A stretch of 18,426 bases of DNA from JAGOEX01 sp964630905 (GCA_964630905.1 CAZVWR010000059.1:1-18426); one strand, 5' to 3'. Shown: positions 7,678 to 15,590, counted from the first letter of the stretch. The notes: a model not told the origin generated them from the sequence alone. Translations and numbers: made by a program.

Positions 7678-9060
7678 TTACTGAAGTGTAATATTTTTCA
7701 GCCATTTATATTTAACAAACAGTATTATTGAAAGCAGTGCCGCAAGGACATTGCTGATCCCCATTCCCCACCACACACCTGTCGCACCAAGTCCCAAAAC
7801 AATTCCGCCAAGCCATGAAAGGGGAACTCTCAGAGCCCAGAGCCGTGCAAAGCCTATTATCATTGCAGGTACATTTGTTCCCGCAGCATTGAAAGCCGCT
7901 GTAACTCCTCTGATCACTCCGAAGAAAGGAATGGAGAGACCGAAAATAAGAAGAAAATGGGCGCCGGATGCTATAACTTCAGCATCATGAGGGATGAAAA
8001 GTGCGATGAATGATTCCCTGAAAGGTATGATAAGTGCGATCTGTATAGCTATTGTTGCAGAAATAATTTTGATTCCTTCAACTGCCGATATGCGGGCTCT
8101 TTCAAAATTGCCGGCACCGAGATTCTGACCGATAATTGTTGAAAGACCCTGTCCCAGACCCTGTGCCGGGATGAAAATGAAACTCGTGAGCCTGTTGCCT
8201 ATCCCGTATCCTGCAAGAGCATTTCTTGCATCTGGAAGTTTTGCGATGATGGCCATTAAAAGAATGAATCCGAGAGATTCGGCACTGTGTCCCACTGCCG
8301 CGGGAAAGCCGATCTTTAAGATTTTTGCAAACCATATTTTTTCCGGAATTATATGTTTAAAGTCAAGTGAAATTCCAGTGTTGCCTTTGATCATTATGTA
8401 TATTACAGCAATTGATGCAAGGGCAGTGCTTATTAGAGTTGCCGCAGCCGCTCCTGCCGCACCCATTCTCGGTATCGGTCCCCATCCGATTATGAAAAGA
8501 GGATCAATTATAAGGTTAATGATATTTGTTATCAGCGTTATTTTTAATGGTGTTTTTGTATCACCGGCTGCCGAGGACAGTATTCTGAAAGAGGCATTTA
8601 TGAAAACAAAAGGCATGCATGGAAAGAACCAGACAAGATATGATGCTCCGATTGAAGAGATATTCTTATCCGATGAAACAAGCTGAAGAAGCTGCGGAAC
8701 AAAGGCAATCCCTATGATTGCAACAGCTATACCGGTCAGAAGTGAAAATGAAATTATCTGTGTTGCAGCTATATCGGCTTTTGATTTGTCTCCTGCTCCG
8801 GTATGCTGACTCACAAGAGCTGTTCCGCTCATCGAAAAACCTGCCGCAGCCGAGGCAAAGAACCATAAAAGAGGAAATGCTATCTGAAGAGCCGCAACGG
8901 AATCTCCGCTCTGTTCTCCTCCGAGCCGTCCAAGCCAGAAAGTGTCTGCAAGCTGATAAAAAGTTTCAAGTAAAGATGCAAGCATGACTGGCCAGCCGAG
9001 ACGGAACATCAGCGGAACAATGTTTGAGCCGAGTATTTCAGATCGTTTAGGGGTGGACAT
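7678..9060 (-). CDS. MATE-family multidrug/cation efflux transporter
   Basis: A 460-residue integral membrane protein with about twelve membrane segments arranged as two similar halves, the usual size for MATE transporters. Family hallmarks include the N-terminal stretch with LGWPVMLASLLETFYQLADT and WLGRLG, the GAGD loop around residue 90, and the second-half counterpart with GQGLSTIIGQNLGAGN. MATE proteins export drugs, metabolites or toxic cations across the inner membrane using a Na+ or H+ gradient; substrate cannot be predicted. The ATG has a GGAGG ribosome-binding site 4 nt upstream on the minus strand, and a TATAAT box lies nearby at 9083-9088. The stop codon directly abuts the stop of the converging lipoprotein gene, leaving no room for a terminator. 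The reading frame is intact. Confidence 0.9.
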   Translation of the reverse strand: MSTPKRSEILGSNIVPLMFRLGWPVMLASLLETFYQLADTFWLGRLGGEQSGDSVAALQIAFPLLWFFASAAAGFSMSGTALVSQHTGAGDKSKADIAATQIISFSLLTGIAVAIIGIAFVPQLLQLVSSDKNISSIGASYLVWFFPCMPFVFINASFRILSSAAGDTKTPLKITLITNIINLIIDPLFIIGWGPIPRMGAAGAAAATLISTALASIAVIYIMIKGNTGISLDFKHIIPEKIWFAKILKIGFPAAVGHSAESLGFILLMAIIAKLPDARNALAGYGIGNRLTSFIFIPAQGLGQGLSTIIGQNLGAGNFERARISAVEGIKIISATIAIQIALIIPFRESFIALFIPHDAEVIASGAHFLLIFGLSIPFFGVIRGVTAAFNAAGTNVPAMIIGFARLWALRVPLSWLGGIVLGLGATGVWWGMGISNVLAALLSIILFVKYKWLKNITLQ

Positions 9061-9082
9061 GCAACCTCCAAAAAGTCATGGC

Positions 9083-9088
9083 ATTATA
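9083..9088 (-). promoter_or_regulatory. -10 box for the MATE transporter gene
   Basis: A perfect TATAAT on the minus strand lies 22 bp before the ATG at 9060. No convincing -35 hexamer is seen 16-18 bp upstream, so only the -10 is called. Confidence 0.45.
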
Positions 9089-9155
9089 ACAAAAAATCTC
9101 AGGAATGAATTTTTTTGAACCGAATTATTTTAGATTGTGGGATGCGTACTCTTTT

Positions 9156-9183
9156 TTGACTTAAATTTCAGTAAAGTTATAAT
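9156..9183 (+). promoter_or_regulatory. sigma70-type promoter for the TolB-like/RCC1 gene pair
   Basis: TTGACT at 9156-9161 and a perfect TATAAT at 9178-9183 are separated by 16 bp. Transcription would start near 9190, about 45 nt before the chosen start codon. This is the best promoter in the window. Confidence 0.65.
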
Positions 9184-9235
9184 CTTTAAGATTCAATGGT
9201 TTGAGAATTTTTAAATGGTTGAAGCGGAGATAAGA

Positions 9236-10087
9236 ATGGGACAAAAATTAATTGTTTTTGCGATGATCACATTATTGACAGTGAGTGTTTTTGCCGACAA
9301 GATAGTTGTCTGGAACCTCAAACCTCAAGCGGGTGTTACGGAAAAGGAAGCGGCGACAGTGAGCTCTATTGTTACAACTGAGATTGCAAGAGTTTCAAAG
9401 AACATTATCATCAGTGAATCAGAAATGAAGTCGGTAATTGATGCCGAGCAGATGAAGATGTCATGCGGAGCGGAAGATTCTTCCTGTATCGCAGAGATCG
9501 GTGCCGCGATGGGAGCACCATTATCGGTTTCCGGAACATTTTCAAAGATGGGGGATTACTGGATAATCACCCTTCAGCTTGTTGATGTGAGAAAAGTTGA
9601 AGTTCAGTCAAGGGTTTCAAAAAAGTTCAAGGGGAACGAGAATGCCCTTGTCGAAGCGATAACTCCGATGATATGCGAGCTTTTTAATGACAAGGAGTGC
9701 ATGGAAAAGAGTGTTCAGCAGACAAAAGATGAACAGAAAAGTGAAAAGAAGGATAAAACACCTGTTTCGTGGAAGAAAGTGACCGGCTGGGTTCTCACAG
9801 TTCCGGGTGTTCTGATGTTCGGATCGGGTATTGCGGCACATGTTCTGATGAAAAATGCAAAAGAAGACTATGAATTGACAGGCGAAGATGAAGGGAAATA
9901 CAAAAGTTTCAGAACATATTCAACTGTCGGCTATGTTACCGGCTCAGTTCTCATGGCAGGCGGAATTGCACTGCTGATATGGGACGGAGTGGAAAAAAGC
10001 AGAAAAAATAAGAAAAATGAAGCGGTATCATTTTATGTGATCCCTTCATTTGACGGAGCTTATGCAGGCATGCAATGGAGCTGGTAA
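9236..10087 (+). CDS. secreted protein with TolB/CsgG-like N-domain and two membrane segments
   Basis: I place the start at ATG 9236 rather than the in-frame ATG at 9215. The later one has a GGAG ribosome-binding site 6 nt upstream and gives a clean signal peptide (residues 1-20, cleavage after VFA). The product has 283 residues. Residues about 21-155 resemble the TolB/CsgG/FlgO-like N-domain: a first strand (IVVWNL), a helix ending in ITTEIA-like sequence, a Cys pair at 77 and 84 (CGAEDSSC) before AEIGAAMGA, and a strand pair ending ITLQLVDVRK. After a Lys-rich linker come two hydrophobic segments, about 184-204 and 230-252, separated by a charged loop. In relatives such domains assist outer-membrane secretion or envelope assembly; here the role is unknown. 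The stop overlaps the next gene's ATG (TAATG), so the two are probably translated together. Confidence 0.7.
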   Translation: MGQKLIVFAMITLLTVSVFADKIVVWNLKPQAGVTEKEAATVSSIVTTEIARVSKNIIISESEMKSVIDAEQMKMSCGAEDSSCIAEIGAAMGAPLSVSGTFSKMGDYWIITLQLVDVRKVEVQSRVSKKFKGNENALVEAITPMICELFNDKECMEKSVQQTKDEQKSEKKDKTPVSWKKVTGWVLTVPGVLMFGSGIAAHVLMKNAKEDYELTGEDEGKYKSFRTYSTVGYVTGSVLMAGGIALLIWDGVEKSRKNKKNEAVSFYVIPSFDGAYAGMQWSW

Positions 10088-11775
10088 TGAAGAAACAAAT
10101 TTTAATTTCAGCGATCATCTTAATTGTTTCAAGCTGTTCTGACTTCAAAGACAGTTTGGTCGGAACGCTTGGCGAAAAGTGTTTCGGGAATGGAACATGC
10201 AGGGACGGTCTGATCTGTCAGGACGGGTTGTGTGTCAAGGATGGTGAAGCCGGAAACGATGATGATTCGGGTAACACCGGAGATACCGGAAACACAGGAA
10301 ATACCGGAAATACCGGAGATACCGGAGATACAGGTAATTCAGGTGATGACAGTGATATTTCCAATGTCGAAACTGAAATAGATGATGATGTTATTAATGA
10401 TCCTTGTGACCCGAATCCCTGCACAACTGTTGAAAATTCTGACAACTCATGTATGCCTGAAGACGATGAGGAATATATTTGCGGATGTAAACCGGGATTT
10501 TTATGGAATGATATTGAAGAGAAATGTAATGCAATTCCCGACCCGTGTCTTGAAGACCCGTGCACTACTTTGACTGATTCGACATGTGTTCCTGAAAAAA
10601 CAGAAGATGATAAAAATTTTACCGGAATGCGCGAATGTGTCTGTAATGAAGGGTTTGATAAGAGTTTCATAGGTTCAGAGATCTGTGTTCCGGCTTTTAA
10701 ATCAGTTTCCACCGGGAAAGACCATGTCTGTGCAATTGATTATTATGACGACTTATACTGCTGGGGTTCAAACTTCAATGCTCAGCTTGGCAACGGTGAG
10801 AGCGGAACAGGCAAGGAGAAGAAAATCCCTTTTAAGGTCAAGTCCGTCTCTACAACATGGACAAAAGTGAGTTCAGGTGAAGCCCATACCTGCGGAATAG
10901 ATCAGGGAAGCGACCTCTACTGCTGGGGATATAATTATTTTGGACAGCTCGGGAACAATGAATCAGGTGAAGGAAAGCAGGAGATTGAACCCGTTCTTGT
11001 TTATGCAAGCGCAGATGGAAGTTTTTCTACAGGAAGGAATCATTCGTGTTCAATAAAGAGTGAAGATCTCTACTGCTGGGGACAGAATTCAAGCGGTCAG
11101 CTTGGTTCAGGCAATTACGATAATATTAATCAACCATTCAATATTGCTTCCACCATTAATTGGGAAATGATCTCTGCCGGAGACAGTCATACTTGCGGAA
11201 TTACAACTGATAATGATCTCTACTGCTGGGGAATGAATGCTTCGGGGCAAATTGGAGACGGAACAATAAACATGAAAAATGTTCCGGAACATATCGGTAC
11301 AGAAAAGTGGAACTATGTTTCAGCAGGATTCGATCATACTTGCGGAATACAGGTTGGCGGAACTCTTTTCTGCTGGGGCGGCAACAGCGAAGGTCAGCTC
11401 GGAGACAACGAAACAAATAACAATTCCAATATTCCAGTTGGTGTTGATTCAATAATGGTGACATCATGGAAAATGGTTTCAGCCGGCAATATGCACACCT
11501 GCGGAATCTCGTCCGAGGATAAGCTTTACTGCTGGGGAAAGAACAATTACGGTCAGTTAGGTAACGGAACAATAGAACCTCAGAACTATCCCGGAGAACT
11601 TATGGGCAATGGATGGGCAGATGTTTCAGCCGGTGACGGTTTTACCTGTGCCGTTAAAATAACCGGAGCCATGTACTGCTGGGGACTTAACGAATTCGGT
11701 CAACTCGGTATCGGTGCAATAACCGGATACTATTCCGATATGCAGGCTGTCAGCACAAAATATGACGGTAATTAG
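10087..11775 (+). CDS. lipoprotein with EGF-like modules, Gly-Asn/Asp-Thr repeat linker and seven-blade RCC1-type propeller
   Basis: I choose ATG 10087 over the in-frame ATG 10075. It has a GGAG ribosome-binding site at 10077-10080 (6 nt upstream), it overlaps the preceding stop, and it yields a lipoprotein signal ending in VSSC (Cys17). The product has 562 residues. In order it shows a Cys-rich segment (CFGNGTCRDGLICQDGLC), an acidic linker of eight G-[ND]-[TS] triplets (residues 62-85), two EGF-like Cys-rich modules (about 105-200), and from about 204 to the end seven RCC1 repeats of the form HTCGI...LYCWG.N..GQLG. Seven is a complete propeller. Each blade carries two Cys, eight or nine residues apart. 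The layout suggests a surface-exposed binding protein held by its lipid, with a flexible stalk. The binding partner is unknown, and no catalytic motif is seen. Confidence 0.8.
   Translation: MKKQILISAIILIVSSCSDFKDSLVGTLGEKCFGNGTCRDGLICQDGLCVKDGEAGNDDDSGNTGDTGNTGNTGNTGDTGDTGNSGDDSDISNVETEIDDDVINDPCDPNPCTTVENSDNSCMPEDDEEYICGCKPGFLWNDIEEKCNAIPDPCLEDPCTTLTDSTCVPEKTEDDKNFTGMRECVCNEGFDKSFIGSEICVPAFKSVSTGKDHVCAIDYYDDLYCWGSNFNAQLGNGESGTGKEKKIPFKVKSVSTTWTKVSSGEAHTCGIDQGSDLYCWGYNYFGQLGNNESGEGKQEIEPVLVYASADGSFSTGRNHSCSIKSEDLYCWGQNSSGQLGSGNYDNINQPFNIASTINWEMISAGDSHTCGITTDNDLYCWGMNASGQIGDGTINMKNVPEHIGTEKWNYVSAGFDHTCGIQVGGTLFCWGGNSEGQLGDNETNNNSNIPVGVDSIMVTSWKMVSAGNMHTCGISSEDKLYCWGKNNYGQLGNGTIEPQNYPGELMGNGWADVSAGDGFTCAVKITGAMYCWGLNEFGQLGIGAITGYYSDMQAVSTKYDGN
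10270..10341 (+). repeat. 8 x 9-bp tandem repeat coding for G-[ND]-[TS]
   Basis: Eight imperfect in-frame copies of a 9-bp unit (GGA-RAY-ACC and variants) encode the flexible linker of the RCC1 lipoprotein. Several neighbouring units are near-identical, so copy number could change by slippage while keeping the frame. Confidence 0.85.
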
Positions 11776-11826
11776 CTGTAATTATTGTTCAATTTCAATG
11801 AAAACTTTTCAAAATAGTTAAAAAAC

Positions 11827-11852
11827 TTGATTTTGATCAGTTTGTTTATAAT
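11827..11852 (+). promoter_or_regulatory. candidate promoter of the tRNA cluster
   Basis: A perfect TATAAT at 11847-11852 lies 13 bp before the first base of tRNA-Pro. TTGATT at 11827-11832 is the nearest -35-like hexamer, but the 14-bp spacer is short. The -10 is more trustworthy than the -35. Confidence 0.45.
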
Positions 11853-11865
11853 ATCCTTCGTGCTT

Positions 11866-11944
<79 letters not shown>

Positions 11945-11962
11945 GTGACTTTTTTTGGAAGT

Positions 11963-12039
<77 letters not shown>

Positions 12040-12067
12040 CTTGTTTTTTTACATGTGAATTATCGCG

Positions 12068-12142
12068 GTGGGTGTAGTTCAATGGTAGAGCACCGGATTG
12101 TGGTTCCGGGCGTTGTGGGTTCGAGTCCCATCTCCCACCCCA
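12068..12142 (+). tRNA. tRNA-His (GUG)
   Basis: The anticodon stem CCGGA/TCCGG encloses TTGTGGT, anticodon GTG at 12100-12102. The discriminator is C73 at 12139 and a G is encoded at 12067 in the -1 position, as expected for tRNA-His. CCA is encoded. The acceptor arms GTGGGTG and CTCCCAC leave a U-U mismatch at 6:67. Confidence 0.93.
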
Positions 12143-12150
12143 TATTTGGC

Positions 12151-12226
12151 GGGCCCTTAGCTCAGTTGGTAGAGCAACTGACTCTTAATCAGTGGGTCGA
12201 AGGTTCAAATCCTTCAGGGCCTACCA
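12151..12226 (+). tRNA. tRNA-Lys (CUU)
   Basis: Acceptor GGGCCCT pairs with AGGGCCT, with G-U at 1:72. The anticodon stem ACTGA/TCAGT encloses CTCTTAA, anticodon CTT at 12184-12186. CCA is encoded at 12224-12226. A CUU-reading tRNA-Lys normally supplements a UUU isoacceptor encoded elsewhere. Confidence 0.95.
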
Positions 12227-12283
12227 CTTTTTTCACGGTCTTAGATGGCAGATTCAATTAAACGGTATTTTAAAAATGATACT

Positions 12284-12366
12284 GCGAAGGTGGCGGAATT
12301 GGCAGACGCACTAGACTTAGGATCTAGCGGGCGACCGTGGGGGTTCGAGTCCCCCCCCTCGCACCA
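12284..12366 (+). tRNA. tRNA-Leu (UAG)
   Basis: An 83-nt class II tRNA with a variable arm. The anticodon stem CTAGA/TCTAG encloses CTTAGGA, anticodon TAG at 12318-12320. The T-stem is GGGGG/CCCCC and CCA is encoded. Acceptor arms GCGAAGG and CCCTCGC leave an A-C mismatch at 5:68. Confidence 0.94.
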
Positions 12367-12422
12367 GAAAATGGCAAAAATGCTTTTTTACATTAAACAG
12401 TTAATTAATACGGGGAGTTAAA

Positions 12423-13727
12423 ATGGATTACAAATTGAATCATCTTAGTAATGTGGAAAAAGAACTTGAAATAACATTTTCTGCCGAAGAGGTTAAGGAA
12501 AATATTCACGGCACACTTTCACATCTTTCAAGAACAGCCAGCATAAAAGGCTTCAGAAAAGGAAAAGTTCCCTTGAATGTAGTTAAGCAGATGTACGGAA
12601 AAGGAATTAAAGATGAAGCCGAGAACCATTTCGTATCGACAGGCATTCAGGAAACTGCGGTAAAAGAAAACCTCAAGTTTGCCACAGCCCCCGATATTTT
12701 TGAAAAAAGCACCGTAGCTGAAGGCGAGCCGTTCATATTCAAATACAGGGTGGAAGTGTTCCCATCAGTCAATGTCGAAGTAAAGCCGTTAGAAGCTGAA
12801 TATACTCCGTTGAAATTCAAGGATGAGATGGTTGACCAGGAACTTCAAGAGATAAGAAAAAGATTTGTCGAATTCAAAGAAAGCGAAGATGCGCAATCAG
12901 CAGAAAAAGACCGCATGACGATAACTTTTTCAGGCAAGATGGGTGATGAAGAAATAGAAGGGACAAAAGGAAACAATGTAACAGTTGTTCTTGGTGAAAA
13001 AAGATTTGTTCCCGATTTTGAAAAGGCACTTTACGGACATAAAACGGGTGACAGTTTTTCAGCCGATGTAAAATTCCCGGAAGATTATCAGGCCAAAGAA
13101 CTTGCCGGCAAAACAGTTACTTTCTCTATATCAGTGGAAAAAGTTGAAAAATGCGAGAATGAGCCGGAACTTACAGATGAATTTCTCTCAGGGAAAGAAG
13201 GATATCCCGATACTGTTGAGGCACTAAGGGAGGAGATGAAAAAACACATACTTGAATATATTGACAATCTTAATCTTGATAACAGAAAGTATATTGCAAT
13301 TGATACCTATGTTAAAAACCACGATATTGATGTTCCTCCTTCAATTTTGAAAAGTGAGGTCGAAGCAAGAGTTGACGAACACAAAAAAAAGAATAAAATT
13401 GAAGAGATAGCTGAAGATGTTTTAAAGAAAATAGAAGAAGATGCAAAATGGGTTGCAAAGCGGTACATAATTCTTCACGAGCTTTCAGAAAAACTCGGGA
13501 TAACAGTTACTGAAAGGGATATTAATGATGCTCTGGCAAAAGAGGCGGCACATTACGGACTTCCTGCGGAATATGCTGAACAGCTTAGAAAATATTACGG
13601 TGAAGAGAGACTCAATGCCAAGAAAATGGAGATAAGGGAAGGAAAAGTGCTTGAGAAAATTACAGAAGCGATGATATTTATTGAAAAGAACACTGAGGAG
13701 AAAAAAGATGAAGGAAAGAACTCCTGA
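12423..13727 (+). CDS. tig: trigger factor, ribosome-associated chaperone and prolyl isomerase
   Basis: A 434-residue protein, the usual length for trigger factor. The N-terminal ribosome-binding domain carries the signature GFRKGKVP at residues 43-50, which docks at the ribosomal exit tunnel near L23. An FKBP-type prolyl isomerase domain follows (about 150-245, with ITFSGKMGDEEIEG and a long KTVTFSISVEKVE strand), then the helical C-terminal chaperone body. It binds nascent chains in the cytoplasm. The ATG has a GGGGAG ribosome-binding site 5 nt upstream. It lies 56 bp after tRNA-Leu with no clear terminator between, so read-through from the tRNA promoter is possible. It overlaps clpP by 20 bp, placing folding and proteolysis genes in one operon. 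Confidence 0.96.
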   Translation: MDYKLNHLSNVEKELEITFSAEEVKENIHGTLSHLSRTASIKGFRKGKVPLNVVKQMYGKGIKDEAENHFVSTGIQETAVKENLKFATAPDIFEKSTVAEGEPFIFKYRVEVFPSVNVEVKPLEAEYTPLKFKDEMVDQELQEIRKRFVEFKESEDAQSAEKDRMTITFSGKMGDEEIEGTKGNNVTVVLGEKRFVPDFEKALYGHKTGDSFSADVKFPEDYQAKELAGKTVTFSISVEKVEKCENEPELTDEFLSGKEGYPDTVEALREEMKKHILEYIDNLNLDNRKYIAIDTYVKNHDIDVPPSILKSEVEARVDEHKKKNKIEEIAEDVLKKIEEDAKWVAKRYIILHELSEKLGITVTERDINDALAKEAAHYGLPAEYAEQLRKYYGEERLNAKKMEIREGKVLEKITEAMIFIEKNTEEKKDEGKNS

Positions 13728-14310
13728 AGCATCACTTATCCCGATAGTTGTTGAAAAGGAAGGGGGTGGAGAGAGATCTTATGACATCTATTCCCGTCTT
13801 TTAAAGGACCGTATAATTTTTCTTGGAGATGATGTGACAGATGATGTTGCCAATCTCGTCGTTGCGGAACTTCTGTTTCTTGAAGCACAGGACAGCGAAC
13901 AGGACATCCAGCTTTATATCAACAGCCCGGGTGGCTCTGTTACGGCGGGTCTTGCAATATATGACACCATGCAGTATGTGAAACCTGATGTTGCAACGAT
14001 ATGTGTCGGCCAGGCATCAAGCATGGGCGCTGTGCTCATGGCGGCAGGTGCGAAGGGGAAAAGATTTTCGCTTCCCAATTCAAGAATAATGATCCATCAG
14101 CCGATGGGCGGTTTCAGAGGACAGGCGACAGATATTGAAATTCATGCAAAAGAGATACTTTTCCTTAAAGAGAGACTTTTGGCAATTCTTGAAGAACACA
14201 CCGGAAAGGACAGAAAAACTCTGAAAAAAGATATGGAAAGAGATTTTTTCATGTCTGCTGAAGAAGCCGTTCAGTACGGACTTATCGACAGTGTGGTGAA
14301 AAGAAAATAG
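13708..14310 (+). CDS. clpP: ATP-dependent Clp protease proteolytic subunit ClpP
   Basis: The start is set at ATG 13708, not the upstream in-frame TTG at 13681. AGGAG at 13696-13700 lies 7 nt before the ATG, and the resulting 200-residue product matches the family. The serine-protease triad is complete: Ser105 in GQASSMG, His130 in IMIHQP and Asp179 in ERDFF, with the same spacings as in E. coli. The oxyanion-region NSPGGSV motif is at 72-78. ClpP forms a double heptamer barrel in the cytoplasm that degrades proteins fed by ClpX or ClpA. As is common, a short N-terminal stretch (about 10-14 residues) may be removed autocatalytically. The gene overlaps tig by 20 bp and is followed by clpX after 9 bp. 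Confidence 0.97.
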   Translation: MKERTPEASLIPIVVEKEGGGERSYDIYSRLLKDRIIFLGDDVTDDVANLVVAELLFLEAQDSEQDIQLYINSPGGSVTAGLAIYDTMQYVKPDVATICVGQASSMGAVLMAAGAKGKRFSLPNSRIMIHQPMGGFRGQATDIEIHAKEILFLKERLLAILEEHTGKDRKTLKKDMERDFFMSAEEAVQYGLIDSVVKRK

Positions 14311-14319
14311 GAGGGTGAA

Positions 14320-15585
14320 ATGACCCAGAAGGACAAGAACGGAGTTATTCAGTGCTCTTTCTGCGGCAAGACGCAGATCGAAGTTGAAAGAATAATCTAC
14401 GGTCGCGGAGTTTATATCTGCAACGAGTGCGTCGGTTTGTGTTCGGATATTCTTCACGAAGAAGGTGACAGTGAGATCCCGCAGAACGAGACCGGTGAAC
14501 TTCTCACACCTGTTCAGATAAAGACCCGTCTTGACAGATTTGTAATAGGTCAGGAATATGCCAAAAAAGTCCTTTCTGTTGCAGTTTACAACCATTATAA
14601 AAGGGTCAACGCCCCGAAAAAAATTAAAACGAAGATACAAAAGAGCAACATTCTTCTTCTTGGTCCTACAGGTTCAGGTAAAACCCTGCTTGCAAGGACA
14701 CTTGCCGAACTTCTAAATGTTCCTTTTGCGATAGCTGATGCAACAGCCCTGACTGAGGCGGGATATGTCGGTGAAGATGTTGAGAACATCCTGCTGAATC
14801 TTATCCAGGCGGTCAACTATGACATCGAAAAAGCTGAAAGAGGGATTATATACATTGACGAAATAGATAAGATCGCAAGAAAATCTGAAAATCCGTCGAT
14901 CACAAGAGATGTCAGCGGTGAAGGTGTTCAGCAGGCGTTACTGAAAATAATTGAAGGGACTGTTGCAAACATTCCTCCGACAGGCGGCAGAAAGCACCCG
15001 CATCAGGAATATCTGAAGCTTGATACTTCAAACATCCTTTTCATCGTCGGCGGAGCTTTTGAGGGAATTGATAAAATAATATCAAGGCGGATCGGTCAGA
15101 AAAAACTCGGATTCGGTTCAAAACAGACTGTTAAAAAGTCTGAAGAGAAGATCCTTTCGAATGTTCAGCCGGAAGATCTTCTTAAATTCGGGCTTATTCC
15201 TGAATTTATCGGCAGATTTCCTGTCACGGCTTATCTTGACGAACTTAATGACAGTGAACTTTTAAGAATACTTACCGAGCCCGAAGATGCACTTGTAAGC
15301 CAGTATAAAGAGCTTTTCAAACTTGACGGTATAGACCTTTCGTTCACAGAAGATGCTTTGAAAGAGGTTGTAAAAAAGACCGGAAAGCTCAAAACAGGAG
15401 CAAGGGGTTTAAGAAGAATACTTGAAACGGCGATGCTTGACATAATGTATTCAACTCCGGAAGAAAAGGATAAGATAAAAGAGATAATAATCACTCCCGG
15501 CGTTATCAATTCAAATGATGATCCGGTAAAAGTCATTGAAAAGAAAACCCCGGTCGGTACAAAAAGCGGCAACAAAGGAGCCTGA
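14320..15585 (+). CDS. clpX: ATP-dependent Clp protease unfoldase subunit ClpX
   Basis: A 421-residue AAA+ unfoldase. The N-terminal zinc-binding domain has four Cys at 12, 15, 34 and 37. Walker A is GPTGSGKT at 115-122, Walker B has DE at 180-181, and the pore loop contains GYVGED. The ClpP-docking loop is present as LGF at 263-265, so this ClpX should work with the ClpP encoded just upstream. It recognises tagged or specific substrates, unfolds them with ATP and threads them into ClpP. A perfect AGGAGG ribosome-binding site overlaps the clpP stop, 5 nt before the ATG. lon follows after 5 bp. Confidence 0.97.
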   Translation: MTQKDKNGVIQCSFCGKTQIEVERIIYGRGVYICNECVGLCSDILHEEGDSEIPQNETGELLTPVQIKTRLDRFVIGQEYAKKVLSVAVYNHYKRVNAPKKIKTKIQKSNILLLGPTGSGKTLLARTLAELLNVPFAIADATALTEAGYVGEDVENILLNLIQAVNYDIEKAERGIIYIDEIDKIARKSENPSITRDVSGEGVQQALLKIIEGTVANIPPTGGRKHPHQEYLKLDTSNILFIVGGAFEGIDKIISRRIGQKKLGFGSKQTVKKSEEKILSNVQPEDLLKFGLIPEFIGRFPVTAYLDELNDSELLRILTEPEDALVSQYKELFKLDGIDLSFTEDALKEVVKKTGKLKTGARGLRRILETAMLDIMYSTPEEKDKIKEIIITPGVINSNDDPVKVIEKKTPVGTKSGNKGA

Positions 15586-15590
15586 CACGA

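Noticed and set aside
8171..8686. 171-codon + strand frame inside the MATE gene
   Set aside because: It is the complement of membrane-spanning MATE sequence; no ribosome-binding site or family resemblance of its own.
9215..9235. Upstream ATG for the TolB-like protein, adding seven residues
   Set aside because: It has no ribosome-binding site and puts acidic residues before the signal peptide; ATG 9236 has GGAG at the right distance.
10218..10712. 164-codon minus-strand frame opposite the RCC1 lipoprotein gene
   Set aside because: Its Pro/Val/Ser repeats are simply the complement of the 9-bp tandem repeat; the + strand frame has the lipoprotein signal and domains.
11799..11811. 13-bp palindrome TGAAAA-C-TTTTCA before the tRNA cluster
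   Set aside because: It is short, AT-rich and not followed by a U tract; it does not match the rho-leader palindromes, so chance is likely.
12371..12389. Possible terminator between tRNA-Leu and tig (GGCA/TGCT stem then T run)
   Set aside because: The stem is at most four pairs including a G-U, too weak for a convincing intrinsic terminator.
13681..13707. Upstream TTG start for clpP, adding nine residues
   Set aside because: ATG 13708 has a strong AGGAG site at 7 nt and gives the usual ClpP length.
14080..14640. 186-codon minus-strand frame across the clpP/clpX junction
   Set aside because: It lies antisense to two clearly functional genes and has no recognisable domain or ribosome-binding site.
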